DNA of 64,000 nucleotides, from the NCBI GenBank assembly GCA_014727915.1, contig WJMO01000006.1:391882-455881 (forward strand), written 5' to 3'. Source of the stretch: Candidatus Altarchaeales archaeon. Lineage in GTDB: Archaea; Altiarchaeota; Altiarchaeia; IMC4; SCGC-AAA252-I15. The notes under the pieces are model-generated. The model did no database searches and was not told where the DNA came from. It was given only the letters and a program-made list of their open reading frames with translations. Below, one piece after another: positions 52,138 through 59,755 of the stretch (its first letter is position 1; every line of letters begins with the position of its first letter). The translations under genes and the position numbers were made by a program.

Positions 52138-52149
52138 TTTGCCGCCGGC
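52138..52149. repeat. 12-nt duplicate of the tRNA-Phe 3' end (att-like)
   Basis: TTTGCCGCCGGC is identical to 52779-52790, which covers the last nine stem bases of the tRNA-Phe 3' region, the discriminator base and two downstream bases. The pair bounds an AT-rich 0.63-kb segment, as expected for an integrated element at a tRNA 3' end. No integrase is present, so chance is possible. Confidence 0.45.
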
Positions 52150-52207
52150 CTAAACCGCGAGGCTACCGCCCCCCAGTTTCAAGTTCTTCCTGACCCCCGA
52201 AACGAAA

Positions 52208-52228
52208 TGTGCCATCTACGATGGCACA
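52208..52228. terminator. Perfect 8-bp hairpin
   Basis: TGTGCCAT (52208-52215) and ATGGCACA (52221-52228) pair perfectly around CTACG. It lies between the GNAT gene and the small AT-rich ORF end, where it may serve as a terminator or RNA-stability element. Confidence 0.45.
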
Positions 52229-52254
52229 GAATGCATTATCTAACGAATAACTAA

Positions 52255-52473
52255 TTACTTTTTCGGATTTTCAATCAGAAAATCATAAACAAAGGGAAAC
52301 AACAAAAAGATCACCGCAGTTAAAATAACACCCAATAACTCCCAAAAACGTGGGTAAAACAGGTTTAATATCAATGGGGAAAAAATGAGATACACTATTC
52401 CAACGAATAATCTTCTGTTTTTATCAACAAAAACAATACCTCCACCAATTAATCCGCCGATATAGAAGCCCAA
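52255..52473 (-). CDS. Small AT-rich membrane protein
   Basis: 72 residues from TTG 52473; reading further upstream (GKQLDNSQKR) looks protein-like but offers no better start. Two or three hydrophobic helices: FYIGGLIGGGIVFV, FVGIVYLIFSPLILNLFY, and LLGVILTAVIFLLFPFVYDFL. The base composition is far more AT-rich than the flanks. Family not recognised. Possibly cargo of a small integrated element, or a decaying gene that has lost its normal start. Confidence 0.45.
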   Translation of the reverse strand: MGFYIGGLIGGGIVFVDKNRRLFVGIVYLIFSPLILNLFYPRFWELLGVILTAVIFLLFPFVYDFLIENPKK

Positions 52474-52510
52474 ACGTTTTTGACTATTGTCTAACTGTTT
52501 TCCTATAAAA

Positions 52511-52708
52511 TTAACCTATGATGGTACTTCCATTAATTAGGGCTAATGATGAAAGAAAAAATACTGATAAAAGTATTATTAGAACCGGTGTGATATTTTT
52601 GAAATAAACAATAGTATTAGGAATTCCTAAAAAGAAAACAGCAGCAATCAGGGTTATTTCAAGATTATTAATTCTATCAGCAGTTGTATAGTCCTTGATT
52701 TTCTTCAT
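52511..52708 (-). CDS. Small AT-rich membrane protein
   Basis: 65 residues from ATG 52708 (the longer frame begins inside the tRNA gene and is rejected). It starts with a Lys-rich segment (MKKIKDY), then two hydrophobic helices (LEITLIAAVFFLGIPNTIVYF and PVLIILLSVFFLSSLALI). AT-rich like the next ORF, 37 bp away on the same strand; the two could be one operon. Family not recognised. Confidence 0.5.
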   Translation of the reverse strand: MKKIKDYTTADRINNLEITLIAAVFFLGIPNTIVYFKNITPVLIILLSVFFLSSLALINGSTIIG

Positions 52709-52725
52709 TGTTGGTAGTGCGTTCG

Positions 52726-52747
52726 GTGGGGTCTTTAGACCCCACTG
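52726..52747. terminator. Strong GC-rich hairpin downstream of tRNA-Phe
   Basis: GTGGGGTC and GACCCCAC pair perfectly around a short TTTA loop, about 35 nt beyond the tRNA 3' end on the minus strand. Further palindromes (AAACGG...CCGTTT) lie between it and the tRNA. Probably a processing or termination structure. Confidence 0.45.
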
Positions 52748-52778
52748 TACTCGCTGCGCGTGTAAACGGAGCGAGCCG

Positions 52779-52790
52779 TTTGCCGCCGGC
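52779..52790. repeat. tRNA-Phe 3' end, partner of the 52138 duplicate
   Basis: TTTGCCGCCGGC, the tRNA-side copy of the 12-nt direct repeat. Confidence 0.45.
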
Positions 52791-52877
52791 GAGATTTGAA
52801 CTCGCGACACCTCGGTTTCTACGCATTCGAGTTTTTGCGCTTCAGCCGAGTGCTCTCCCAGTCTGAGCTACAGCGGC
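52781..52877 (-). tRNA. tRNA-Phe (GAA) with a 23-nt intron
   Basis: A full cloverleaf folds on the minus strand: 7-bp acceptor stem GCCGCTG/CGGCGGC (one G-U), D arm GCTC/GAGC, anticodon stem CTCGG/CCGAG, anticodon GAA (52841-52843), T arm GCGAG-TTCAAAT-CTCGC, and discriminator A at 52781. A 23-nt intron (52817-52839) interrupts the loop after position 37, the canonical archaeal site; it forms its own CGCA/TGCG stem. CCA is not encoded. Confidence 0.95.
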
Positions 52878-52918
52878 GATTTGTGAATTGGCTGGAGTGT
52901 TATTTGTAGGTTTGTTTG

Positions 52919-52926
52919 GTATAAAA
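52919..52926 (+). promoter_or_regulatory. TATA-like box of the 52950 gene
   Basis: GTATAAAA lies about 25-30 nt before GTG 52950, which supports that GTG as the start of a leaderless mRNA rather than the TTG at 52929. Confidence 0.5.
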
Positions 52927-52949
52927 GTTTGTCATTCGGATATTTTAAC

Positions 52950-53705
52950 GTGGCTCGTCAGTTGGAGTTTTGGGACCGGCGAACAGGGGGGCACAGTGAT
53001 GATGCGCTGCGCTTGATTGAGGAGTTGAGGGAAGGAAAGGTCGAGGACATGGGGCCCATAATGGATGGGGAGGCGATCGTCGGCCGGGAGTGGGTTTTCG
53101 GGATTGGAAAGAGCAGGGTTGCGTTGAGGATGCGAGTCGACAAAGAGGGGAGTAGTGGGGAGTCACCGGCTTATGTGTTCACAATGAGGGATGCAGTCAG
53201 GTATCCGATAGCCGAGGAAGAGGGCGGCCCATACAGGTTGTTGGTCGACAGGAAGGACGAAAGCCCTGTTGAGGTGCCTGTGATGTTCGCGGGAAGCATA
53301 AAGTTGAGGAGGGGAAGCGGTTGGGAGGGCAGCCAACAGCCGAACACATGGGACATGGAAGTCACCCTACCGAACGGCCTCAAAGATCTTGACGAAGACA
53401 AAGCCACCCTTTCAAGGGCCGCGTTAAAGAGGTTGGCTAACGTCTGCGATAGCAGGGCAAAGAAGATATGGGCCGGCACCGAGAGGAAGCCAGCCATAGT
53501 CTGCAGATACAGTGAAGAAAGCCCCGGGGGGGATGAACGAACGGAATTTCTCACCGATGTTCTTGGATTCAGGGAGATATATCGGCTTGGGGGTAGCCAG
53601 AAGGGCATGACAAGGGAGGACGACATAGGCGACCAGGTGACGCTAATCTACAACCTGAACGTAGGACCTGATAGGAGGGGAAGGCCTCCGCAAAAACCGC
53701 GGTAG
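52950..53705 (+). CDS. Hypothetical soluble protein (251 aa), paralogue of 61548-62162
   Basis: Starts at GTG 52950 by promoter spacing. A hydrophilic alpha/beta protein with no membrane segment; Arg/Glu/Gly-rich, ending in a basic Pro-rich tail (RRGRPPQKPR). Segments resembling the product of 61548-62162 are LKRLANVCDSRAKKIWAG and TEFLTDV...LGG, plus the shared strand-rich end. No known family is recognised. It ends 4 bp from convergent rpl35ae. Confidence 0.65.
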   Translation: MARQLEFWDRRTGGHSDDALRLIEELREGKVEDMGPIMDGEAIVGREWVFGIGKSRVALRMRVDKEGSSGESPAYVFTMRDAVRYPIAEEEGGPYRLLVDRKDESPVEVPVMFAGSIKLRRGSGWEGSQQPNTWDMEVTLPNGLKDLDEDKATLSRAALKRLANVCDSRAKKIWAGTERKPAIVCRYSEESPGGDERTEFLTDVLGFREIYRLGGSQKGMTREDDIGDQVTLIYNLNVGPDRRGRPPQKPR

Positions 53706-53709
53706 AAGT

Positions 53710-53967
53710 TTATTTTATCTCTGCTTTGGTGCCGACTGCCTGCCCTGGAAGGCCGGGGTTGAACTGGGCGAGGACCGCGCCCTTGCTGCCGTGGGGTTTG
53801 CTCACTTTCCCCGCCATCTTCTTCCCGGAGGAGGTGGTCCACTCAACGGTCTTGCCCACCAGCTTCTCAGCATCGTCCTTGCTTTTGCTGTCTTTGGGCT
53901 GGAGTATCATCTGATTCGTGTTCTGGGTCCTCCGACCACGCCTATAGTTAACGATAACAGCATCCAT
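53710..53967 (-). CDS. rpl35ae: 50S ribosomal protein eL33 (L35Ae)
   Basis: 85 residues. The small beta-barrel has the hallmark GKKMAGKVSKPHGSKGAVLAQF and GLPGQAVGTKAEI; the N-terminus reads VIVNYRRGRRTQNTNQMIL, as in archaeal L35Ae. Binds 23S rRNA at the periphery of the large subunit. Monocistronic, converging on the 52950 gene; the divergent porC promoter region lies to its right. Confidence 0.93.
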   Translation of the reverse strand: MDAVIVNYRRGRRTQNTNQMILQPKDSKSKDDAEKLVGKTVEWTTSSGKKMAGKVSKPHGSKGAVLAQFNPGLPGQAVGTKAEIK

Positions 53968-54080
53968 CTTGAGATCAAATGGGTTTTATTATAATGCAGA
54001 GGTAGTTTAAAAAGGGCTGGTAAGTGGCGTCTTTGACACTAACTCTTTTTTAAGCTCGTTTTCATAATCTAAAACCCACG

Positions 54081-54617
54081 ATGGAGGAGATACGCTTTCA
54101 CGGGCGGGGCGGCCAGGGAGCCGTCACAGCCGCCATGATACTAGCCGTCGGGGCTTTCAAGGACGGCAAGTACACTCAGGCGTTCCCCAAGTTCGGAGTG
54201 GAGCGGCGCGGCGCCCCCGTGGAGGCGTTCACCAGGATTTCTGAGGATTTCATCAGGAGGAAGAGCCAGGTATACGAGCCCAATTACCTGGTCGTCTTGG
54301 ACAGCACACTGTTCGGTGCCGTTGACATAACCGCCGGTTTGAAAGAGGGCGGCATGGTCATAGTCAACACCAACCAGAGCCCGGAAGACCTTGGGCTGAA
54401 AGGTTTGAACGTGAAGACACTGGACGTTTCCAAACTCGCACTGGACATGCTAGGCAGGGACATCGTGAACACCGCCATGCTCGGAGCATTCGGGGGATTC
54501 ACCGGTTTAGTATCGCTTGAAGGGCTGTTCGCTGGCGTAGACGAGCACTTCTCAGGGTCGCTGGCGGAGAAGAACAAGAAACTCGTGGAAGAGGTTTACA
54601 ATCAATCGAAAAAATAA
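54081..54617 (+). CDS. porC: 2-oxoacid (pyruvate):ferredoxin oxidoreductase, gamma subunit
   Basis: 178 residues. The gamma domain begins [19 protein letters not shown], then [20 protein letters not shown], the family's conserved segments that contact CoA and the alpha/beta core. First gene of a four-subunit porCDAB operon that oxidises pyruvate (or a related 2-oxoacid) to acetyl-CoA, CO2 and reduced ferredoxin, or runs in reverse. The specific oxoacid is inferred from subunit order and AB sequence. Confidence 0.93.
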   Translation: MEEIRFHGRGGQGAVTAAMILAVGAFKDGKYTQAFPKFGVERRGAPVEAFTRISEDFIRRKSQVYEPNYLVVLDSTLFGAVDITAGLKEGGMVIVNTNQSPEDLGLKGLNVKTLDVSKLALDMLGRDIVNTAMLGAFGGFTGLVSLEGLFAGVDEHFSGSLAEKNKKLVEEVYNQSKK

Positions 54618-54618
54618 G

Positions 54619-54915
54619 ATGGTCGACATAGGCAAGAAGAAGGTCGGGGACGTGGAGGTCACAACCGGTTGCGTGCTACCCAGCGACGGGAGCACCCAGA
54701 AGAACAAAACCGGCGGATGGAGGGCACTGCGTCCTGTTACGGACCATGAGAAATGCACCGCCTGCGGCATATGCTGGGTGTACTGCCCGGACGCCTCGCG
54801 GATGAAATCGGACGACGGCAAATACGACTATGTTGAAGACTACTGCAAAGGGTGCGGGATATGCGCGGACGTGTGCCCCGTCAAATGCATCGAGATGGTG
54901 GTGGAAGAGAAATGA
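54619..54915 (+). CDS. porD: 2-oxoacid:ferredoxin oxidoreductase, delta (ferredoxin) subunit
   Basis: 98 residues with two [4Fe-4S] motifs: CTACGICWVYCP (residues about 52-63) and CKGCGICADVCP (about 80-91). An N-terminal extension (1-45) precedes the clusters, as usual for PorD. It relays electrons from the TPP centre to ferredoxin. One base separates it from porC; its stop overlaps the ATG of the small ORF that follows. Confidence 0.94.
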   Translation: MVDIGKKKVGDVEVTTGCVLPSDGSTQKNKTGGWRALRPVTDHEKCTACGICWVYCPDASRMKSDDGKYDYVEDYCKGCGICADVCPVKCIEMVVEEK

Positions 54916-55010
54916 CCGTCAACTTCACAGGCATGTCAGGGTGGCTAAGCGAAGCGCGCGCCGCCCATTTTGATGAAACTTTTGGAAAAGTTTCGGTGGA
55001 GGAGAAATGA
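54912..55010 (+). CDS. Possible 32-residue protein between porD and porA
   Basis: The ATG at 54912 overlaps the porD stop (ATGA) and the TGA at 55008-55010 overlaps the porA start (ATGA), so this frame bridges the gap with coupling at both ends. The peptide has a neutral N-terminus (MTVNFTGMSGWLSEARAA) and an acidic C-terminus ending VEEK; it has no Cys. The usual archaeal operon has porD directly before porA. The segment also encodes a 9-bp hairpin and the porA ribosome binding site GGAGG. It may be a small subunit, a leader peptide or chance. Confidence 0.5.
   Translation: MTVNFTGMSGWLSEARAAHFDETFGKVSVEEK
54975..54994 (+). promoter_or_regulatory. Perfect 9-bp hairpin before the porA ribosome binding site
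   Basis: GAAACTTTT and AAAAGTTTC pair perfectly around GG, ending a few bases before the GGTGGAGG ribosome binding site of porA. It could modulate porA/porB translation or mRNA processing relative to porCD. Confidence 0.5.
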
Positions 55011-56179
55011 AGGACGTGATGGAGGCAAGCCATGCCGTGTCAGAGGCTGTGAAAGCCATCGAACCCGACGTAATAGCAGCCTACCCTATAACCCCGCAGA
55101 CGCACATTGTCGAGCGGATCAGCGAGTTCGTCGCCAACGGCGAGATAAAATCAGAGTACATACGGGTTGAGAGCGAGTTCAGCGCCATATCAGCCTGCCT
55201 CGGAGCTTCAGCCGCTGGGACCCGGGCCTACACGTCAACTTCCTCCCAGGGGCTGGCGTTGATGCACGAGGTACTGTTCATAGTCTCGGGCATGAGATTG
55301 CCAGTGTGCATGAGCGTCGTGAACAGGGCTTTGAGCGCGCCCATCAACATATGGAACGACCACCAAGACAGCATATCAGAGAGGGACACCGGGTGGATAC
55401 AGTTGTACGTTGAGACCGCGCAGGAAGCCTATGACATGACCATCATGCAGCACAGGATAAGCGAAGACCCGAGGGTACTGCTTCCGTCGATGGTGTGCAT
55501 GGACGGATTCACACTATCGCACGTTTACGAGGCAGCGGACATACACGACAAGAAGGACGTGGACTCGTTCCTGCCAAAGTACAAGCCGGTTCATGCGGTG
55601 TTGGACCCGAAGGAGCCATTGACGCAGGGGCCCATCGGATTTCCAAGCCACTATATGGAGTTCAGGAGCGAACTATGCAAGGCAATCGACGGTTCGCTCG
55701 ACGTCATCGAAGAGGTCATGAAGGATTACAGCAAGAAATTCCCCTGCACCATCGAGAACTCAAGACCCAAGGAATACTACCACGTGGAAGAGCACAGGAT
55801 GGAAGACGCGGACGTGGTGTTAGTCGCCATGGGATCCGTATGCGGCACCATAAAGGTCGTCATAGACGAGCTAAGGGAGAAAGGAGTCAAGGCGGGTTTG
55901 TTGAAGCTCATAACCTACAGGCCGTTCCCGGCCGAACTGCTGAAGGAAAAGCTCAAGGGTGCGGGCAAGGTCGCCGTAGTCGAGAAGGCACTTTCTCCGG
56001 GTCTTGGAGGCCCATTGTACCATGAGATATCCTCCGCCCTATACGAGTGCGAGGAAAGGCCTGAACTGAGGAACTTCATCGTGGGCTTGGGCGGGAAGGA
56101 CGTGCGGCTCGACCATGTCGAGAAGATCATAGACATGACAATGAAAGGCGAAGGAAAAAGGGAGGAGTGGATGTTCTAA
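55007..56179 (+). CDS. porA: 2-oxoacid (pyruvate):ferredoxin oxidoreductase, alpha subunit
   Basis: 390 residues. The domain order matches PorA: an N-terminal pyrimidine-binding-like domain with AAYPITPQTHIVERISEF (about 22-40) and EFSAISACLGASAAGTRAYTSTSSQGLALM (about 62-91), then a C-terminal domain with VVLVAMGSVCGTIK and RPFPAELL. The pyruvate-specific AYPITPQT and the NRALSAPINIWNDHQDS loop favour pyruvate over 2-oxoglutarate or indolepyruvate. A good GGAGG site precedes the ATG. Confidence 0.95.
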   Translation: MKDVMEASHAVSEAVKAIEPDVIAAYPITPQTHIVERISEFVANGEIKSEYIRVESEFSAISACLGASAAGTRAYTSTSSQGLALMHEVLFIVSGMRLPVCMSVVNRALSAPINIWNDHQDSISERDTGWIQLYVETAQEAYDMTIMQHRISEDPRVLLPSMVCMDGFTLSHVYEAADIHDKKDVDSFLPKYKPVHAVLDPKEPLTQGPIGFPSHYMEFRSELCKAIDGSLDVIEEVMKDYSKKFPCTIENSRPKEYYHVEEHRMEDADVVLVAMGSVCGTIKVVIDELREKGVKAGLLKLITYRPFPAELLKEKLKGAGKVAVVEKALSPGLGGPLYHEISSALYECEERPELRNFIVGLGGKDVRLDHVEKIIDMTMKGEGKREEWMF

Positions 56180-56180
56180 G

Positions 56181-57095
56181 ATGGCCATACTAGGATTGGA
56201 CGAGAAGGAGTATTTCGCCCGCGGGCACAGGGCATGCGCAGGATGCGGGGAGGCACTGGCCCTGAGGCTGGCCATGAAGGTGGCGGGCGAGAACACGGTC
56301 GTGGTCCAGTGCACAGGCTGCATGGAAGTGGTGTCCACACCCTACCCTGAGACCGCATGGGAGGTCCCATGGGTCCACGGAGCCTTCGAGAACAACGCCT
56401 CAATAGCATCAGGGGTCGAGAGAGCATTAAAGGTGCTCGGCAAAGAGGACGTGAACGTCATGGTCTTGGGAGGCGACGGAGGAACCTACGACATCGGATT
56501 CAGAGGACTCTCAGGCGCCTTCGAGAGAGGCCACAACATAACATACATTTGCACAGACAACGAAGCCTACATGAACACGGGGATACAGCGTAGCGGGGCG
56601 ACACCATACGGGGCGTCAACCACCACGTCCCCGGCAGGGAAGGTCATACCGGGGAAGGAAGAGCAGAAGAAGGACCTGGTAAGCATAATCGCGGCTCACG
56701 GGTCGCCTTATGTGGCGACCGCGTCGGTCGGATACCACGCAGACCTCGTTAGGAAGGTGAAGACCGCGTTGGAGACGAAGGGGCCGACGTTCGTCAACAT
56801 ATACAGCCCCTGCGTGCCGGGTTGGAGGACCGACCCAGCCAAGAGCATCACAATCGCCAAACTAGGAGTGGAAACCGGGGCAACACCATTGTTCGAGATA
56901 ATAGACGGGAAGCACGTTCTGAACATGCCCCAGAACCCGGAGAACCTCAAACCAGTGGAAGAATACCTGAAGCTCCAGGGAAGGTTCAGGCACCTGTTCA
57001 GGCCGGAGAAGAACGAGGAAATACTGTCATCCATAGAGGCGCACGCCAAAGAGAACCTTAAGAGGATAAAGGAGCTCGCGGAAAAGGGCTGCTGA
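56181..57095 (+). CDS. porB: 2-oxoacid (pyruvate):ferredoxin oxidoreductase, beta subunit
   Basis: 304 residues, the TPP-binding subunit. An N-terminal CAGCGE motif (about 14-19) and further Cys (CTGCME, about 54) bind the proximal [4Fe-4S] cluster, and the TPP motif starts GGDGGTYDIGF and ends with DNEAYMNTGIQRSGATP (about 130). Its C-terminal extension wraps over the active site. It follows porA by one base and ends the operon. Confidence 0.96.
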   Translation: MAILGLDEKEYFARGHRACAGCGEALALRLAMKVAGENTVVVQCTGCMEVVSTPYPETAWEVPWVHGAFENNASIASGVERALKVLGKEDVNVMVLGGDGGTYDIGFRGLSGAFERGHNITYICTDNEAYMNTGIQRSGATPYGASTTTSPAGKVIPGKEEQKKDLVSIIAAHGSPYVATASVGYHADLVRKVKTALETKGPTFVNIYSPCVPGWRTDPAKSITIAKLGVETGATPLFEIIDGKHVLNMPQNPENLKPVEEYLKLQGRFRHLFRPEKNEEILSSIEAHAKENLKRIKELAEKGC

Positions 57096-57102
57096 AGCTA
57101 TG

Positions 57103-57108
57103 TTTTTT
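57103..57108 (+). terminator. U-run terminator after porB
   Basis: Six T residues begin 8 nt after the porB stop codon, consistent with archaeal U-rich termination before the ftsZ promoter. Confidence 0.4.
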
Positions 57109-57136
57109 AAGGTATGGTTTCAATAGTAATAGACGT

Positions 57137-57160
57137 TTACGTTTGTTTTTTACTACGTAA
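57137..57160 (+). promoter_or_regulatory. Inverted repeat in the ftsZ upstream region
   Basis: TTACGT (57137-57142) and ACGTAA (57155-57160) pair around a T-rich 12-nt spacer, ending 14 nt before the ftsZ ATG. Could be an operator or a leader hairpin. Confidence 0.35.
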
Positions 57161-57174
57161 GTGGGGTGTAACTG

Positions 57175-58320
57175 ATGGATTCGATAGTCCAGGAAGCGAT
57201 TAACAAGGCGAATGCGGGAGGCAGTGAAAGTACAAGCAGACAAGGTCCCCAGGGCAGAGGCTCCGACAGCGATGAAGAGCTGCGGAGGATAGTCGAAGGG
57301 ATCAAGACTTCAATAAAGGTTGTGGGCTGCGGAGGAGCAGGCTGCAACACCATAGACAGGCTGTTGGACATGGGCGTGGAAGGCGGCGAAGTCATAACAG
57401 TAAACACTGACGCACTGCACCTACTGTACTCAAAGGCCCCCAGCAAGATACTCATAGGCACCAGCGTGACAGGCGGTGTGGGAGCAGGCAACGACCCGGA
57501 GATAGGGGAACAGTGCGCTGAAGCAGATGTTGACAAGATATCAAGCGCATTGCAGGGCGCGGACCTTGTTTTCGTGACCTGCGGCCTGGGCGGAGGCACC
57601 GGAACAGGCAGCGCCCCGGTAGTCGCTGAAATCGCCAAGGAACTGCAGGCACTTACAATAGCGATCGTTACACTCCCGTTCAGCGTGGAAGGGCATGTTA
57701 GAGCAGAAAACGCGCTTAAAGGCCTTAAGAAGCTGAGGAAATACGCGGACACAGTGATAGTCATACCCAACGACCGGCTCTTGGACATAGCACCCAACCT
57801 GCCGTTGAACGCCGCTTTCAAGGTCGCGGACGAGCTGTTGAGCAACAGCGTCAAGGGAATAACGGAGATGGTCACCAAGCCAGGACTGGTCAACCTGGAC
57901 TTCGCGGACGTCCGCGCAATCATGAAGGACGGCGGGACAGCGATGATAGGCTTGGGCGCCTCATCAAAGGACACGTCAATGGAGGCGAGGAGCAGGGAGT
58001 CCGTCGAGAAGGCGCTGACATCGCCGCTGCTGGACACGGACATAAGCAACGCCGTGGGAGCGCTGATAAACATCATAGGCTCGAGGGACATGACACTGGA
58101 GGAGTCCGAGGAGATCGTGAGGATAGTCTCTGAGAGGATAAGCCCCGACGCAGAGATAATATGGGGGGCCCAGATCGAGGAAGGCCTCGAGAGGAACGTC
58201 ATAAAGACGCTGCTTATTCTGTCGGGAGTCAGCGTCCCAGGCTACGAGGAGGAGCTTGAGGACAAGGTCGAACGGCATGAGGGCAAGGGAGGCGCAGACA
58301 TAGGGTTAAAGAGCCTCTGA
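57175..58320 (+). CDS. ftsZ: Cell division GTPase FtsZ
   Basis: 381 residues; polymerises into the cytokinetic ring. The tubulin-type core has [15 protein letters not shown] (about 44), NTDALHL, and the GTP-binding [13 protein letters not shown] (about 138-150), followed by NDRLLD (T6) and NAAFKVADE, with the catalytic T7 region [15 protein letters not shown]. The N-terminal 35 residues and the C-terminal tail are charged. It resembles archaeal FtsZ1/FtsZ2; the exact clade is not assigned. It precedes secE, an order common in euryarchaea. Confidence 0.96.
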   Translation: MDSIVQEAINKANAGGSESTSRQGPQGRGSDSDEELRRIVEGIKTSIKVVGCGGAGCNTIDRLLDMGVEGGEVITVNTDALHLLYSKAPSKILIGTSVTGGVGAGNDPEIGEQCAEADVDKISSALQGADLVFVTCGLGGGTGTGSAPVVAEIAKELQALTIAIVTLPFSVEGHVRAENALKGLKKLRKYADTVIVIPNDRLLDIAPNLPLNAAFKVADELLSNSVKGITEMVTKPGLVNLDFADVRAIMKDGGTAMIGLGASSKDTSMEARSRESVEKALTSPLLDTDISNAVGALINIIGSRDMTLEESEEIVRIVSERISPDAEIIWGAQIEEGLERNVIKTLLILSGVSVPGYEEELEDKVERHEGKGGADIGLKSL

Positions 58321-58384
58321 AACGCGGTATGAGCGTTTTAGGGAGGTTTTTATACCCTTACTTCCTTATAGTTGGAGTCAGAGT

Positions 58385-58549
58385 ATGATAGCTAAGGCCA
58401 TCAGCGAGACACGGAGGATACTGAGGCTAACGAGGAAACCCAAGTCCTCTGAGTTCAACGAGAGCAGCAAGATATGCGCGGCAGGCATACTCTTGACAGG
58501 ATTCGTAGGATTCATAATATTCCTGATTTTCAGGGTATTATTCGACTAA
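58385..58549 (+). CDS. secE: Preprotein translocase subunit SecE (Sec61 gamma)
   Basis: A 54-residue gene short enough to be missed by ORF callers. It has an amphipathic N-terminal helix rich in Arg/Lys (RRILRLTRKPKSSEFNESS) followed by one membrane helix (AAGILLTGFVGFIIFLIF), the exact layout of archaeal SecE/Sec61 gamma, which clamps SecY in the membrane. It sits 1 bp before spt5 in the classic ftsZ-secE-spt5-rpl11 order. A TATA-like TTTTTATACC (about 58347-58356) lies about 30 nt upstream. Confidence 0.92.
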   Translation: MIAKAISETRRILRLTRKPKSSEFNESSKICAAGILLTGFVGFIIFLIFRVLFD

Positions 58550-58550
58550 A

Positions 58551-59060
58551 ATGAGCGAGAACCCGAAGATATACGCTGTGAAGGCGACCGCCGGCCAGGA
58601 GCGCGTGGTAGCCGAGCTCCTATACCGGGAGGCCAACAACAAGAGAGACATGATAAAGGCCGAGGGAGGCGCCATATACAGCGTACTATACACCACCGGA
58701 CTTAAAGGATATGTTCTGGTGGAGGCGAACAGCCCGGGCGTAGTGGACGACCTCGCGAGAGAGGTTCCTAAGACAAGGGGTCTGCTATTGAAGGAGAAGG
58801 GCAACCTGGAGAGCGCCGGGATAATACCCATCGAAGACCTGGAGAAAACACTGACTCCGACTTCGATAGTCTCTGAGGTGTCTCGCGGAGACCTGATAGA
58901 GCTGATAGCCGGCCCGTTCAAGGGTGAGAAGGCCAGGGTCGCCAGGATAGACAAGGACAAGAACGAGATAACGGTAGAGTTGATCGAAGCCGCCGTCCCC
59001 ATACCGGTGATAGTGAGCGGAGACGACATCAAAGTGTTGGTGAGGGAGAAGGATGACTAA
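58551..59060 (+). CDS. spt5: Transcription elongation factor Spt5 (NusG)
   Basis: 169 residues. The NGN domain (1-95) begins IYAVKATAGQERVVAELL and has YVLVEANSPGVVDDLAREV; the KOW domain (105-165) has SRGDLIELIAGPFKGEKARVARID. Spt5 with Spt4 binds the RNA polymerase clamp and promotes processivity; no spt4 is in this window. It overlaps rpl11 by 8 bp. Confidence 0.96.
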   Translation: MSENPKIYAVKATAGQERVVAELLYREANNKRDMIKAEGGAIYSVLYTTGLKGYVLVEANSPGVVDDLAREVPKTRGLLLKEKGNLESAGIIPIEDLEKTLTPTSIVSEVSRGDLIELIAGPFKGEKARVARIDKDKNEITVELIEAAVPIPVIVSGDDIKVLVREKDD

Positions 59061-59715
59061 GAAGGAGACAGTCAAGATACTGGTCGACGGCGGAGCCGCC
59101 ACCGCAGGACCGCCGCTAGGCCCAGCACTGGGCCCCATGGGAGTAAACGCCCAGAAGGTGGTCGAAGAGATCAACAAGGCCACGGAATCGTTCAAGGGCA
59201 TGAAAGTCCCTGTGGAGGTCATAGTGGACCCCAGCACCAAGGAGTTCGAGGTCAAGATAGGCAGCCCGCCAACGTCAGCCCTACTGCTAAAGGCACTGGG
59301 CGCTGAGAAGGGAAGCGGATCAAAGGACGCGACCGGCGACCTGAGCTTCGACCAGGTCCTGGAAGTGGCCAAGGGCAAGCAGGGCAGCATACTAGCCAAC
59401 AGCCTGAAAGGGGCTGTGTTGGAGATCGTAGGCACCTGCCAGAGCCTCAACATCACAATAAACGGTTTGACCCCTAAGGAGATGACAGCCGCCTTGAAGG
59501 AGGGCAAGCTGGACGACTACATCTCAGGCAAGACCGACAAGCTACCAGCACTAACACACCACGAGGAGGAGAAGGTAAAGATCGTGGGCATGGAAGAGAG
59601 GAAACCCGAGGAGAAACCAGCAGAGGAAGAAGGGGAGACGAAGGAGGGGGAAACCCCGGAAGAAGGTAAGGAAAAGGACGATAAAGCCCCAGAGAAGGGG
59701 GAAAAGAAGGGATAA
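59053..59715 (+). CDS. rpl11: 50S ribosomal protein uL11 with long acidic tail
   Basis: 220 residues. The core is standard: VKILVDGGAATAGPPLGPALGPMGVN, the C-terminal rRNA-binding helices with KGSILANSLKGAVLEIVGTCQSLNITINGLTPKEM (to about 165). A roughly 50-residue Glu/Lys/Pro-rich tail (MEERKPEEKPAEEEGE...) follows; archaeal uL11 is usually about 160-165 residues. uL11 forms the GTPase-associated centre with uL10. The tail composition resembles that of the uL10 tail in this operon. Confidence 0.96.
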   Translation: MTKKETVKILVDGGAATAGPPLGPALGPMGVNAQKVVEEINKATESFKGMKVPVEVIVDPSTKEFEVKIGSPPTSALLLKALGAEKGSGSKDATGDLSFDQVLEVAKGKQGSILANSLKGAVLEIVGTCQSLNITINGLTPKEMTAALKEGKLDDYISGKTDKLPALTHHEEEKVKIVGMEERKPEEKPAEEEGETKEGETPEEGKEKDDKAPEKGEKKG

Positions 59716-59755
59716 TTTTTAAAGGAGTATTACGTAGTGTTTTAAGCCCGTTTCA

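Noticed and set aside
52141-52200. GC-rich segment with GCCGCCGGCC resembling a tRNA end
   Set aside because: No cloverleaf can be folded; only the 12-nt match to tRNA-Phe was kept as a possible att duplicate.
52547-52567. ATGATGA followed 11 nt later by CTGA (C/D-like)
   Set aside because: Lies inside an AT-rich coding-like patch, has no second module, no terminal stem and wrong guide length; likely chance.
52709-52810. N-terminal 34 residues of a 99-aa ORF (MSRVQISPA...)
   Set aside because: This is the well-known artefact of translating the T arm and 3' end of a tRNA gene; the ORF start was moved to ATG 52708.
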